A stretch of 64,000 nucleotides of DNA from Lachnospiraceae bacterium. GTDB lineage: Bacteria > Bacillota > Clostridia > Lachnospirales > Lachnospiraceae. A program made the position numbers and the translations under genes. The notes beneath the pieces were generated by a model. The model ran no database searches. It saw nothing but the letters and a program-made list of their open reading frames with translations, and had not been told where the DNA came from. The stretch spans positions 1-64,000 of the forward strand of contig CAJTEY010000005.1 of NCBI GenBank assembly GCA_910575775.1, given 5' to 3'. Shown in pieces: positions 32,615 through 41,907 of this stretch (the stretch's first letter is position 1; the number at the start of each line of letters is the position of its first letter).

Positions 32615-35068
32615 ATGCAGCCACAATTTACGGATAAGGCGAAGGCAGCGCTGATCCTGGCGGAGAGGGCAGCGAGAAGCTTACGGCAGAGTTATGTGGG
32701 AAGCGAGCATATCCTGTTGGGACTATTACGGGAGAATACAGGCGTTGCGGCGACCGTGCTTGTGAATAACGGTGTGGACGTGATGCGATTGAAAGAAATG
32801 ATAAAGGATCTGATCGTGCCGGAAACCTCTGTGCTGATCGCGGAGCGGGACGGATATTCTCCACGTGCGCAGGCGATTCTGGAGGAGGCACACAGACAGG
32901 CGGATAGATTTCACAGCGATAAGACAGGGACGGAGCACATTCTGCTGGCGGTTTTGAAGGAGGGGGAGAATGTTGCGGTCAGGCTGTTAAACACCATGGG
33001 TATTTCGGTGCAGAAGCTTTATGTGGATGTGCTCGTAGCCATGGGTGAGGACGGTGCGCTCTATAAAGAAGATTTGGTCAGAAAGCAGAATAAGAAAAAG
33101 GGTAACACATCAACCCTTGACCATTACAGCAGAGATCTGACGGCGCTTGCCAGAGAGGGAAAGCTTGACCCGGTAATCGGCAGGGAGGAGGAGATTACCA
33201 GGGTGGTGCAGATCTTAAGCCGCCGCACGAAGAACAATCCCTGTCTGGTGGGAGAGCCGGGTGTCGGCAAGACGGCGGTAGTGGAAGGCCTCGCATCGAG
33301 AATCGTGACAGGAGACGTTCCCTTTACGGTGCAGAATAAGAGACTGCTGACGCTTGATCTTTCGGGTATGGTGGCAGGCAGCAAGTACCGCGGCGAGTTT
33401 GAGGAGCGGATCAAAAAGGTCATCAAAGAAGTGATCGAGGACGGCAATATCATCCTGTTTCTGGATGAGATGCACACCATTATCGGCGCAGGCGGCGCGG
33501 AGGGTGCAATCGACGCTTCCAATATATTAAAACCCTCCCTTGCAAGGGGCGAAATCCAGCTGATTGGCGCCACCACCATTGCGGAGTACCACAAGTATGT
33601 GGAGAAGGATGCGGCGCTTGAGAGACGGTTCCATCCGGTGACGGTGGAGGAGCCTACGATTGAGGAGACGGAGAATATTCTGCGGGGCATTGCTCACAAG
33701 TATGAGGAACATCACCGGGTAACCATCACTCCGGAGGCAATCAGCGCGGCGGTGGCACTGTCGGCCCGTTATATCAATGACAGGAATCTGCCGGATAAGG
33801 CGATTGACCTGATCGACGAGGCTTCGGCGGCTGTGCGTCTGCATGTGACGAAGCAGCCCGACAAGCTGCAGGAGCTTTCGGAGGAGATTGATAAGATTGA
33901 TCTGCAGATTGAGCGCTCGATCCGCATGGAAGCGTTTACGCAGGCGGCCGAACTGAAAAAGAAGCAGGAGAACTGTATTAAAAAATATGAACGCACAGTC
34001 AGGCGGCTGGAGCAGGAAGAGCAGAATCGTGCCTATGTGGTGGGGGAGAACGAGATTGCGGAAGTGGTGGCGCTCTGGACGAAGATCCCCGTGAAGAAAC
34101 TGGCGGAGAAGGAGAGTGAGCGTCTGCTGAAACTGGAGTCCATTCTCCATAAGCGGGTGATCGGTCAGGAGGAGGCAGTCGTGGCGGTGGCGAAGGCGAT
34201 GCGGCGAGGCAGAGTGGGTCTTCAGGATCCCAACCGGCCCATCGGTTCCTTCCTGTTCCTGGGGCCTACCGGTGTGGGAAAGACCGAACTTTCCAAGGCA
34301 CTGGCGGAGGCCATGTTCGGCTCGGAAAATGCGTTGATCCGGGTGGATATGTCGGAGTACATGGAGGGGCATTCGGTGTCCAAGATGATCGGATCGCCTC
34401 CGGGTTATGTGGGATTCGAGGAAGGGGGACAGCTCTCTGAGAAGATCCGCAGGAATCCGTATTCGGTTGTTCTTTTTGATGAGATCGAGAAGGCACATCC
34501 GGATGTGTTCAATGTGCTTCTGCAGGTGCTGGACGACGGACATATTACCGACTCCAAAGGGCGGAAAGTGAGCTTTAAGAATACCATTCTGATTATGACC
34601 TCGAATGCCGGTGCGCAGCGTATCATCGACCCGAAAAATCTGGGATTCGGCGCGGCCGAGACGGAGAAGCAGAGTTATGATAAGATGAAAGGTAAGGTTA
34701 TGGAGGAGGTGAAGCGCCTCTTTAAGCCGGAGTTTATCAACAGAATTGATGAGATCATGGTATTCCATCCTTTGAATAAGGAGGATATGAAAGCGATTGT
34801 CACACTGCTTTCCAAAAATCTGTCAAAGCGCTGCAAGGAGCAGATGGATATTGAGCTGAGTGTCGGCTCCGCCGTGAAGGAGCATCTGATTGAAAAGCAT
34901 ATAGACGTCAAGATGGGGGCAAGACCCATGAAACGGGCAATCCAGTCGGAGATTGAGGATGCTTTGGCAGAGGAGATTCTGGCCGGAAAGGTGAAGAACG
35001 GCGATAAGGTATCCGTAGGGCTGAAGAATAAGAAAATAACCTTCACAGTAAAACCTGTGCAGGTATAA
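32615..35068 (+). CDS. clpC: Clp protease ATPase subunit ClpC
   Basis: An 817-residue AAA+ unfoldase that feeds proteins to ClpP. The N-terminal Clp repeat domain spans about 1-145. The first ATPase module has Walker A GEPGVGKTA at about 213-221. A UVR/coiled-coil middle region lies at about 400-470. The second ATPase module has GPTGVGKTE at about 550-558, with SEYMEGHSVSKMIGSPPGYVG. The C-terminal D2 domain is complete (IDVKMGARPMKRAIQ). The usual ctsR-mcsA-mcsB partners are absent; the upstream neighbour is the GntR gene. The ATG follows the GntR stop directly and relies on GGAATGAGAGAG-type upstream sequence. Confidence 0.95.
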   Translation: MQPQFTDKAKAALILAERAARSLRQSYVGSEHILLGLLRENTGVAATVLVNNGVDVMRLKEMIKDLIVPETSVLIAERDGYSPRAQAILEEAHRQADRFHSDKTGTEHILLAVLKEGENVAVRLLNTMGISVQKLYVDVLVAMGEDGALYKEDLVRKQNKKKGNTSTLDHYSRDLTALAREGKLDPVIGREEEITRVVQILSRRTKNNPCLVGEPGVGKTAVVEGLASRIVTGDVPFTVQNKRLLTLDLSGMVAGSKYRGEFEERIKKVIKEVIEDGNIILFLDEMHTIIGAGGAEGAIDASNILKPSLARGEIQLIGATTIAEYHKYVEKDAALERRFHPVTVEEPTIEETENILRGIAHKYEEHHRVTITPEAISAAVALSARYINDRNLPDKAIDLIDEASAAVRLHVTKQPDKLQELSEEIDKIDLQIERSIRMEAFTQAAELKKKQENCIKKYERTVRRLEQEEQNRAYVVGENEIAEVVALWTKIPVKKLAEKESERLLKLESILHKRVIGQEEAVVAVAKAMRRGRVGLQDPNRPIGSFLFLGPTGVGKTELSKALAEAMFGSENALIRVDMSEYMEGHSVSKMIGSPPGYVGFEEGGQLSEKIRRNPYSVVLFDEIEKAHPDVFNVLLQVLDDGHITDSKGRKVSFKNTILIMTSNAGAQRIIDPKNLGFGAAETEKQSYDKMKGKVMEEVKRLFKPEFINRIDEIMVFHPLNKEDMKAIVTLLSKNLSKRCKEQMDIELSVGSAVKEHLIEKHIDVKMGARPMKRAIQSEIEDALAEEILAGKVKNGDKVSVGLKNKKITFTVKPVQV

Positions 35069-35102
35069 TAAGGTATAATTATGACATTAGGAGGAAAGAG
35101 CG

Positions 35103-35513
35103 ATGGCTGTAGTAGAGGAGTTATTGCGCGCGGAGAGTGACAGGATGATCAGCTTTGGCAATCATAAGCTGGCGGCAAAGGCGAAGCTGGAGGATTATGA
35201 GCATGGCGGAAATCTTTATAAGGTAAAGACCTTTAAAGAACTGACGAAGCTGGAGAAAAACGGCATGTTTGCCTATGAATCAGAGCCGGGTACCAGTGTG
35301 AACCGTTTCGAGGAGACGGAGAACGGCCTTACCTTCACGGTGGAGGGTGACGAGGATGCGCAGATCACGGTGGGACTTGAGGAGGACACGGTTTACAAAG
35401 TGTTTGTGAACGGTGCTAACGTGGGCGAGATGAAGACGAACCTGAGCGGGAAGCTGAGTATCAGTGTGGAACTTGCAAGTGTCGGAGCGGTGGAAGTAAA
35501 GATTGTCAAGTAG
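35103..35513 (+). CDS. Conserved Lachnospiraceae protein, function unknown
   Basis: A 136-residue soluble protein with a helical N-terminus (VVEELLRAESDRMISFGNHK) and a beta-rich C-terminal half that ends with paired strands (SISVELASVGAVEVKIVK). GGAGGAAAG lies before the ATG. Similar proteins in gut Clostridia have carried the label 'endosialidase', but nothing catalytic is visible at this size and I would not use that name. It is followed by a long hairpin and radA. Confidence 0.6.
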   Translation: MAVVEELLRAESDRMISFGNHKLAAKAKLEDYEHGGNLYKVKTFKELTKLEKNGMFAYESEPGTSVNRFEETENGLTFTVEGDEDAQITVGLEEDTVYKVFVNGANVGEMKTNLSGKLSISVELASVGAVEVKIVK

Positions 35514-35530
35514 GCGGTTTTAGTGAAGAG

Positions 35531-35576
35531 TCGGGGTTTTGGCTGACATGTATGTCATGTTTAGCTAAAACCCCGA
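35531..35576 (+). terminator. Long hairpin before radA
   Basis: TCGGGGTTTTGGCT (35531-35544) pairs with AGCTAAAACCCCGA (35563-35576) with one G-T pair, and an inner GACAT/ATGTC stem fills most of the loop. Only TTTA follows, so termination is possible but not strong. It ends 26 bases before radA. Confidence 0.55.
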
Positions 35577-35602
35577 TTTAATGAGCGCGAAAGGGGAAGG
35601 AT

Positions 35603-36967
35603 ATGGCAAAGGGAAGATCGACGGCGTTTTTTTGTCAGAGCTGCGGCTATGAATCCTCCAAATGGCTTGGACAGTGTCCGGGCTGCAAGGAATGGAATAC
35701 CATGGTGGAGGAGGCTGCCGCCGGAAAGGGAGGCGGCGTGAGAGGCATCGCTTCCGGGAAAAGAGCTGCAGAGCCGGTGAGTCTGAAACAGGTGGATCTG
35801 CGAGAGGGAGAGCGCATGACCACGCATATAGCCGAGCTTGACAGGGTGCTTGGCGGCGGGCTTGTGCCCGGCTCGCTCACGCTGGTGGGAGGCGATCCGG
35901 GTATCGGCAAGTCCACCCTGCTTTTGCAGGTGTGCAGACATATGGCGGCTGACGGCCGTAAACTTCTATATATATCGGGAGAGGAATCTTTGCAGCAGAT
36001 CAAAATGCGGGCAAACCGAATTGGCGAGTTTTCGGATCAGCTTCTCCTTCTGTGCGAGACGAATCTGGAAACCGTAGAACAGACCATCCGGAAACAATTG
36101 CCTGCGGTGGCAGTCATTGACTCGATCCAGACAATGTACCGGGAGGAGATTTCTTCTGCGCCGGGCAGTGTCTCACAGGTGAGGGAGTCCACAAATGTGC
36201 TCATGCAGCTTGCCAAGGGGCTGGGCATTTCCATTCTGATTGTTGGCCACGTAACCAAGGAGGGAACGGTGGCTGGGCCGAGGGTTTTGGAGCATATGGT
36301 GGATACCGTACTTTACTTCGAGGGAGACCGACATGCCTCCTACCGAATCCTGCGGGGGGTCAAGAACCGCTTCGGTTCCACCAATGAGATCGGTGTCTTT
36401 GAGATGAAAGAGGAGGGACTTGCGGAGGTGAAGAATGCCTCCGAGTTCATGCTCAGCGGCAAACCGGAGGGAGCAAGCGGTTCCGTGGTGTCCTGCTCCA
36501 TGGAGGGAACCCGGCCCATTCTGTTGGAAATTCAGGCCCTTGTCTGCCACAGCAATTTCGGTATTCCGAGAAGACAGGCCACGGGTATGGACTTAAACCG
36601 GCTAAATCTCCTGATGGCTGTCTTGGAAAAACGTTTAAATCTGCAGATGTCGGATTGTGACGCCTATGTGAATCTGGCGGGCGGTATGCGGATCGCAGAG
36701 CCGGCCATTGATCTGGGCGTTGCCATGGCGGCAGCTTCCAGCTTTAAGAACAGGGCGATCGACGACAGAACCATCGCCTTCGGGGAAATCGGTCTGAGCG
36801 GGGAAGTGAGGGGCGTCTCCCAGGCTTCCCAACGGGTGGCGGAGGCGGCGAAGCTTGGTTTCACCACATGCATACTTCCGGCGGTTAATGCGGGGCAGAT
36901 CAAGGTGAAAGAAGGGATTCAGGTGATCGGCGTTAAAACCGTGCGGGATGCGATAGACTTGATTTAA
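35603..36967 (+). CDS. radA: DNA repair protein RadA
   Basis: A 454-residue RecA-like DNA helicase/branch-migration factor. The N-terminal zinc finger (CQSCGYESSKWLGQCPGC, residues 11-28) precedes the ATPase with Walker A GGDPGIGKST (about 97-106). The RadA-specific KNRFG motif is present at about 255. The C-terminal Lon-protease-like domain (about 280-454: GGMRIAEPAIDLGVAMAAAS) has the usual layout. GAAAGGGGAAGG lies before the ATG. RadA acts in recombination and repair of stalled forks. Confidence 0.97.
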   Translation: MAKGRSTAFFCQSCGYESSKWLGQCPGCKEWNTMVEEAAAGKGGGVRGIASGKRAAEPVSLKQVDLREGERMTTHIAELDRVLGGGLVPGSLTLVGGDPGIGKSTLLLQVCRHMAADGRKLLYISGEESLQQIKMRANRIGEFSDQLLLLCETNLETVEQTIRKQLPAVAVIDSIQTMYREEISSAPGSVSQVRESTNVLMQLAKGLGISILIVGHVTKEGTVAGPRVLEHMVDTVLYFEGDRHASYRILRGVKNRFGSTNEIGVFEMKEEGLAEVKNASEFMLSGKPEGASGSVVSCSMEGTRPILLEIQALVCHSNFGIPRRQATGMDLNRLNLLMAVLEKRLNLQMSDCDAYVNLAGGMRIAEPAIDLGVAMAAASSFKNRAIDDRTIAFGEIGLSGEVRGVSQASQRVAEAAKLGFTTCILPAVNAGQIKVKEGIQVIGVKTVRDAIDLI

Positions 36968-37055
36968 CGGCACTTGTGTGGTACGATATCCGAGGCTATT
37001 TCTATTTTTACGGTTATGGTACAAAGGGGAAATGGGTTCTGACAAAGGAGTCAGT

Positions 37056-38144
37056 ATGGACAAGGGAAAGCAGGACTTTCGAGGCAGCATACCTCTTCTG
37101 ATAGTGGAAATCTTTGTTCTGGCTATCGCTGTCGGCGTGATGTATGTAGTGGTCACGATGACAAGCGAGGTAAATCACAAGGAAATTGACGAGGAAAACA
37201 TCGTTATTAACGAAGAAATCGTCAAGAAGAAGACAACCGAAGTGAAACAGACGGAGAAAGAGAAAGAGGAGGTAAAGAAAAAGGGATACCGCAACATTGC
37301 ACTTTTCGGCGTGGATGCCAGAGACGGAGAACTGGGGAGAGGCACGAGAAGCGACACCATTATGATTGCCAGTATTAACCAGGATACGCAGGAAATTAAA
37401 CTGATTTCCGTGTTCAGGGATACCTATCTGAATCTGAGCAACGATTCTTACAACAAATGTAATACGGCCTATGCGCAGGGCGGGCCGGAGCAGGCGATCA
37501 ATATGCTGAATATGAATCTGGATCTGGATATCACGGACTATGTGACGATCGGTTTTTCGGGACTGATCGATGCTGTGGACGCGCTGGGCGGCGTGGAGAT
37601 AGAGATTACGGACTCAGAGATTTCCCATCTGAACAATTATCAGCTCTGCATGGCGGAGGAACTCGGCGTGGATTATATCCCGGTTGAGCAAAGCGGCAGA
37701 CAGCTTTTAAACGGGATGCAGGCCACGGCATACTGTCGGATCCGTTATACAAGAGGAGACGATTTCAGGAGAGCGGAAAGACAGAGAGAAGTGCTCAGAG
37801 CGATGATGGATAAGGCAGGTGGTGCGTCGGTCGGTACGTTGACTGATATGGTTAATGCTGTCCTGCCGCAGGTGGAGACCTCTCTTGATGTGGATGAGGT
37901 TTTGAGCGTGCTTGGCAGTGTGGCGGGTTATAATATGGCGGTCAGTGACGGGTTTCCCTTTGAGGGAGGCAGGGCCGGCGCCAATGTGGGAAGCAAGGGT
38001 AGTTGTGTGATACCGATGGATCTTGAAGAAAACGTACGGCAGCTGCATCAGATGCTTTATCCTGAGAACAGCTACACGCCTTCCTCACGGGTAGCACAGA
38101 TCAATGAGGAGATCAAAGCGCAGACTGGAGAATATATACAATAA
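37056..38144 (+). CDS. LytR-CpsA-Psr family cell-wall ligase
   Basis: A 362-residue LCP protein. A short cytoplasmic N-terminus, one membrane helix (about 13-35) and a Lys/Glu-rich juxtamembrane stretch precede the LCP domain (about 80-275). That domain has the Arg/Asp residues of the family: GRGTRSDTIMIASIN, LISVFRDTYL and YCRIRYTRGDDFRRAERQ. LCP enzymes transfer polymers such as teichoic acid or capsule from lipid carriers to peptidoglycan outside the cell. ATG 37056 is 5 bases after AAAGGAG; an earlier ATG at 37032 sits too near its ribosome site. It is followed by a hairpin at 38148. Confidence 0.9.
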   Translation: MDKGKQDFRGSIPLLIVEIFVLAIAVGVMYVVVTMTSEVNHKEIDEENIVINEEIVKKKTTEVKQTEKEKEEVKKKGYRNIALFGVDARDGELGRGTRSDTIMIASINQDTQEIKLISVFRDTYLNLSNDSYNKCNTAYAQGGPEQAINMLNMNLDLDITDYVTIGFSGLIDAVDALGGVEIEITDSEISHLNNYQLCMAEELGVDYIPVEQSGRQLLNGMQATAYCRIRYTRGDDFRRAERQREVLRAMMDKAGGASVGTLTDMVNAVLPQVETSLDVDEVLSVLGSVAGYNMAVSDGFPFEGGRAGANVGSKGSCVIPMDLEENVRQLHQMLYPENSYTPSSRVAQINEEIKAQTGEYIQ

Positions 38145-38147
38145 AGG

Positions 38148-38176
38148 GACAGCAGTTCGCAGATGGGACTGCTGTC
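38148..38176 (+). terminator. Hairpin after the LCP gene
   Basis: GACAGCAGT (38148-38156) with ACTGCTGTC (38168-38176), 11-base loop, followed by TGTGTG rather than T's. A weak terminator or attenuator before the ABC exporter gene. Confidence 0.45.
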
Positions 38177-38203
38177 TGTGTGCGGAAGGGGCATACCGAT
38201 ACG

Positions 38204-40000
38204 ATGAAAAAACTGTTGATTTATTTAAGGGATTACAAAAAGGAGACGGTTTTTGCGCCGCTCTTTAAAATGCTGGAGGCGACGTTTGAACTATTTGTGC
38301 CTCTTGTGATGGCGGCGATTATTGACCGGGGTATCGGGCAGGCGGATACGGGATATGTGTTGAAGATGGGCGGGATTCTGGTTGCCCTTGGACTGATCGG
38401 GCTGCTGTGCTCCATCACGGCACAGTATTTTGCGGCGAAGGCGGCAGTGGGCTTTTCCACCGGCTTAAAGCACGCGCTGTTTGATCATATTCAGAGTCTG
38501 TCCTTCACGGAAATTGACACGCTTGGTACTTCGACGCTGATTACCCGCATGACCTCCGATGTGAATCAGGTGCAGAACGGCGTCAACATGGTGCTGCGGC
38601 TGTTTCTTCGTTCGCCGTTTATCGTGTTCGGCGCGATGATTATGGCATTTACCATTGATGCGAAGGCGGCCATGATTTTTGTGGTGACGATTCCCCTTCT
38701 CGCGGTGGTCGTATTTGGAATTATGGCTTTAACCATGCCCATGTACAAAAAGGTGCAGGCCGGGCTGGATGCGGTGCTCTCCACAACGAGGGAAAACCTG
38801 ACGGGTGCGCGCGTAATCCGCGCGTTCCACAAGGAGGAAGAGGAGACCGGGCGGTTTGAGGAGAAAAACGGTTTTCTCACACATCTGCAGCTCGTCGTCG
38901 GACGAATCTCCGCATTGACCAATCCAGTCACTTATATTATCATCAATGCGGCTACCATACTTCTGCTCTATACGGGCGCGGTGCGCGTGGACAACGGCAG
39001 CATTACCCAGGGCGAGGTGGTGGCTCTTGTCAACTACATGTCGCAGATTCTCGTGGAGCTGATTAAACTGGCAAATCTGATTATTACGATTACCAAGGCG
39101 CTGGCCTGCGCCAATCGGATTGAGGCGGTTTTCGAGGTGGAGTCCTCCATGCGGTGGCAGGAGGCGGCTGCCTGTGCGGACAGCGAGAGCGGTCTGACAG
39201 CAGGAGGCGGCAAGGCTTCCGGCACGGACGCGCGGCAGGGAAATCAGAGCGGGCAAAAGGCGCAGCGGGATCTGGCCGTGGAGTTCGATCATGTACATCT
39301 GACGTACGGCGGGGCTGGCGCGGAATCCCTGAGCGATATCCATATACAGGTGCCAAAGGGCCAGACTGTGGGCATCATAGGCGGCACTGGCTCCGGCAAA
39401 TCTTCCCTGGTGAATATGATTCCACGGTTTTATGACGCAACCGCAGGCACGGTGCGTGTGGACGGCCGGGACGTGAAGCTTTACGGAATGGAGGAGCTGA
39501 GGGAAAAAATCGGCATTGTTTTGCAGAAGGCGGTGCTTTTCAGAGGAACGATCCGGGACAATCTGCGGTGGGGAAAGGGAGACGCCACGGATGAAGAGCT
39601 GTGGGAGGCGCTGCGGCTTGCGCAGGCAAAAGAGTTTGTGGAGACGAAAGAGGGACGGCTGGACGCTTTCGTGGCGCAGGAAGGACGCAATCTTTCCGGT
39701 GGCCAGAGGCAGCGGCTTACCATAGCGAGGGCGCTTGTGGCGAAGCCGGAAATTCTGATTCTGGATGACAGCGCATCGGCGCTTGACTACGCCACGGATG
39801 CGGCGCTTCGCAGGGCGCTGAAAGAGCTGCCCGGTGAGACAACGGTGTTTATCGTGTCGCAGAGGGCTTCCTCCATCCAGCATGCAGATCAGATCATTGT
39901 ACTGGAGGACGGTGAGATGGCGGGAATCGGCACCCATGAAGAACTGCTGGCCGAATGCGAGGTCTACCAGGAGATCTACTATTCGCAACGGCAGACTTGA
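38204..40000 (+). CDS. ABC exporter half-transporter with degenerate ATP site
   Basis: A 598-residue type IV ABC exporter: six membrane helices (about 1-310) fused to an ATPase domain (about 365-598). Walker A is GGTGSGKSS (about 392) and the signature LSGGQRQRL is canonical. The Walker B catalytic position is Asp instead of Glu (ILILDDSASALD, about 517-528), which marks the degenerate site of heterodimeric exporters. A low-complexity insert (about 330-358) lies before the ATPase. Its partner is the next gene. ATG 38204 is preferred over GTG 38180. Family relatives (BmrC/BmrD, TM287/288) pump drugs, lipids or peptides; the substrate here is unknown. Confidence 0.9.
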   Translation: MKKLLIYLRDYKKETVFAPLFKMLEATFELFVPLVMAAIIDRGIGQADTGYVLKMGGILVALGLIGLLCSITAQYFAAKAAVGFSTGLKHALFDHIQSLSFTEIDTLGTSTLITRMTSDVNQVQNGVNMVLRLFLRSPFIVFGAMIMAFTIDAKAAMIFVVTIPLLAVVVFGIMALTMPMYKKVQAGLDAVLSTTRENLTGARVIRAFHKEEEETGRFEEKNGFLTHLQLVVGRISALTNPVTYIIINAATILLLYTGAVRVDNGSITQGEVVALVNYMSQILVELIKLANLIITITKALACANRIEAVFEVESSMRWQEAAACADSESGLTAGGGKASGTDARQGNQSGQKAQRDLAVEFDHVHLTYGGAGAESLSDIHIQVPKGQTVGIIGGTGSGKSSLVNMIPRFYDATAGTVRVDGRDVKLYGMEELREKIGIVLQKAVLFRGTIRDNLRWGKGDATDEELWEALRLAQAKEFVETKEGRLDAFVAQEGRNLSGGQRQRLTIARALVAKPEILILDDSASALDYATDAALRRALKELPGETTVFIVSQRASSIQHADQIIVLEDGEMAGIGTHEELLAECEVYQEIYYSQRQT

Positions 40001-40020
40001 ATACCCCAAAATGGCGTTGA

Positions 40021-40086
40021 GAGCTGGCTCACAAAGCAGGCGTTGTGTTCGAGTTTGCGGAGCAAATCTCGCAATCGAGCCAGCTC
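40021..40086. repeat. Small structured element between the ABC genes
   Basis: A 66-bp sequence with the outer perfect 10-bp inverted repeat GAGCTGGCTC/GAGCCAGCTC (40021-40030, 40077-40086). Inside are arm 1 CACAA/TTGTG (40030-40034, 40043-40047) and arm 2 GAGTTTGC-GGA-GCAAATCTC with one bulge. The layout (outer stem, two arms, second arm capped GC-GGA-GC) is that of the larger repeat family at 12543, 20134 and 58490, although the sequence differs. Confidence 0.6.
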
Positions 40087-40170
40087 GATTTGTTATAGGG
40101 CGGACGCCCGACATGAATAAATTGGCGAAGACAATTTATGAATGGCACGGCATATATAGAGGAGGACAAG

Positions 40171-41907
40171 ATGGGACAGAAAGAGACGTTCGGCAGGGTT
40201 TTGCGGTATATTAAAAAATACTGGCTGTATCTGGCAGCATCCATCGTTATGGCTAGCGTGACAGTGGCGCTGACCTTGTATTTCCCGATTTTGACCGGCA
40301 GAGTCATTGATCTGGTTATCGGTGCGGGACAGGTAGACTTCGGGAACGTGTTCGTCATTTTGAGGCAGATGGCGGTGATCGCTGTCGCCACTGGGGCAGC
40401 CCAGTGGATTATGAATGTGTGTAACAATAAGATGACTTATCGGATCGTGCAGGACATCCGAAACGATGCATTCCGCAGGATAGAAATTCTGCCTTTGAAA
40501 TATATTGACGCGCATTCTTACGGCGAGGTGGTGAGCCGGGTGATCGCAGATGTGGATCAGTTTGCGGACGGGCTGCTGATGGGGTTTACGCAGTTCTTTA
40601 CCGGGGTCATTACCATTTTGGGGACGCTTGGATTTATGCTCAGTGTCAATGTGGCTGTCACGGGTGTCGTTGTACTGGTGACACCATTGTCGTTTTTTGT
40701 CGCCGGGTTTATTGCAAAGAAGACGTTTACCATGTTCCATTTACAGTCGGAGACGAGAGGCGAGCAGACGGCTCTGATCGAGGAGATGGTGGGGAACCAG
40801 AAGGTGGTGCAGGCTTTTTCCCACGAGGATGAGGCGCTGGCGGAGTTTGATGAGATCAACGGCAGACTGCAGGGCTGCTCCCTGCGGGCCATCTTTTTCT
40901 CCTCCCTTACAAATCCATCTACCCGGTTTGTCAACAATCTGGTGTATGCGGGCGTAGCGGTTGTGGGAGCGGTCTATGCTGTTCACGGGGGGATCAGCGT
41001 GGGTCAGCTTTCCTGCTTTCTCTCCTATGCGAACCAGTATACGAAGCCTTTCAATGAGATCTCAGGCGTGGTGACGGAACTGCAGAATGCGCTTGCCTGC
41101 GCGGCGCGGATATTTGCACTGATCGAGGAGGAATCTCAGACGCCGGAGCCGGAAGGTGCAGTGACGTTGAAAGACGTGGAGGGGCGCGTGGAGCTATCCC
41201 ATGTGGACTTTTCCTATGTGCCGGATAAAAAGCTGATTACGGATCTGAACCTGGCGGTGAAGCCGGGCCAGAGAGTGGCTATTGTGGGTCCTACGGGCTG
41301 TGGAAAAACGACGGTGATCAATCTGCTGATGCGGTTTTATGACGTGGACAAAGGGAAAATCTGTGTGGACGGCGCAGATATCCGGGAAGTGACGAGAAGG
41401 AGCCTGCGTGAAAATTACGGGATGGTATTGCAGGAAACATGGCTGAAATCCGGGACGATCCGGGATAATATCGTGATGGGCAGGCCGGACGCCACGGAGG
41501 AAGAAGTAATCGCCGCCGCGAAAGCGTCCCATGCCCACAGTTTTATCAAGAGACTTTCCAAGGGGTATGATACGGTGATCGGGGAGGACGGCGGAAGCCT
41601 TTCCCAGGGACAGAAACAGCTCCTTTGTATTACCAGAGTGATGCTCTGCCTGCCCCCGATGCTGATTCTGGATGAGGCGACCTCCTCCATAGATACGCGC
41701 ACGGAAATTCGGATTCAGAAAGCGTTTGCCACCATGATGCAGGGGAGAACGAGCTTTATCGTGGCCCACAGGCTTTCCACCATCCGGGAGGCGGATGTGA
41801 TTCTGGTTATGAAAGACGGAAATATCATAGAGCAGGGAAATCACGAGACACTGCTTGGCAAGAAGGGCTTTTATGCAGGACTTTATGAAAGTCAGTTCGC
41901 CTTGTAG
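40171..41907 (+). CDS. ABC exporter half-transporter with consensus Walker B
   Basis: A 578-residue partner of the preceding gene: membrane domain (about 1-305) with EGYD-type coupling loops, then an ATPase with Walker A GPTGCGKTT (about 373-381). Walker B has the catalytic Glu (LILDEATSSID, about 498-508). The signature motif is altered to LSQGQKQ (usually LSGGQ). Together with the partner's Asp-type Walker B, this gives one active and one inactive ATP site, as in TM287/288-type heterodimers. AGAGGAGG lies 6 bases before ATG 40171. Its 3' end overlaps the convergent lipoprotein gene by 16 bases. Confidence 0.92.
   Translation: MGQKETFGRVLRYIKKYWLYLAASIVMASVTVALTLYFPILTGRVIDLVIGAGQVDFGNVFVILRQMAVIAVATGAAQWIMNVCNNKMTYRIVQDIRNDAFRRIEILPLKYIDAHSYGEVVSRVIADVDQFADGLLMGFTQFFTGVITILGTLGFMLSVNVAVTGVVVLVTPLSFFVAGFIAKKTFTMFHLQSETRGEQTALIEEMVGNQKVVQAFSHEDEALAEFDEINGRLQGCSLRAIFFSSLTNPSTRFVNNLVYAGVAVVGAVYAVHGGISVGQLSCFLSYANQYTKPFNEISGVVTELQNALACAARIFALIEEESQTPEPEGAVTLKDVEGRVELSHVDFSYVPDKKLITDLNLAVKPGQRVAIVGPTGCGKTTVINLLMRFYDVDKGKICVDGADIREVTRRSLRENYGMVLQETWLKSGTIRDNIVMGRPDATEEEVIAAAKASHAHSFIKRLSKGYDTVIGEDGGSLSQGQKQLLCITRVMLCLPPMLILDEATSSIDTRTEIRIQKAFATMMQGRTSFIVAHRLSTIREADVILVMKDGNIIEQGNHETLLGKKGFYAGLYESQFAL

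Noticed and set aside
35103-35513. Endosialidase
   Set aside because: This name is used for similar small proteins, but at 136 residues there is no room for the enzyme fold and no catalytic motif is visible.
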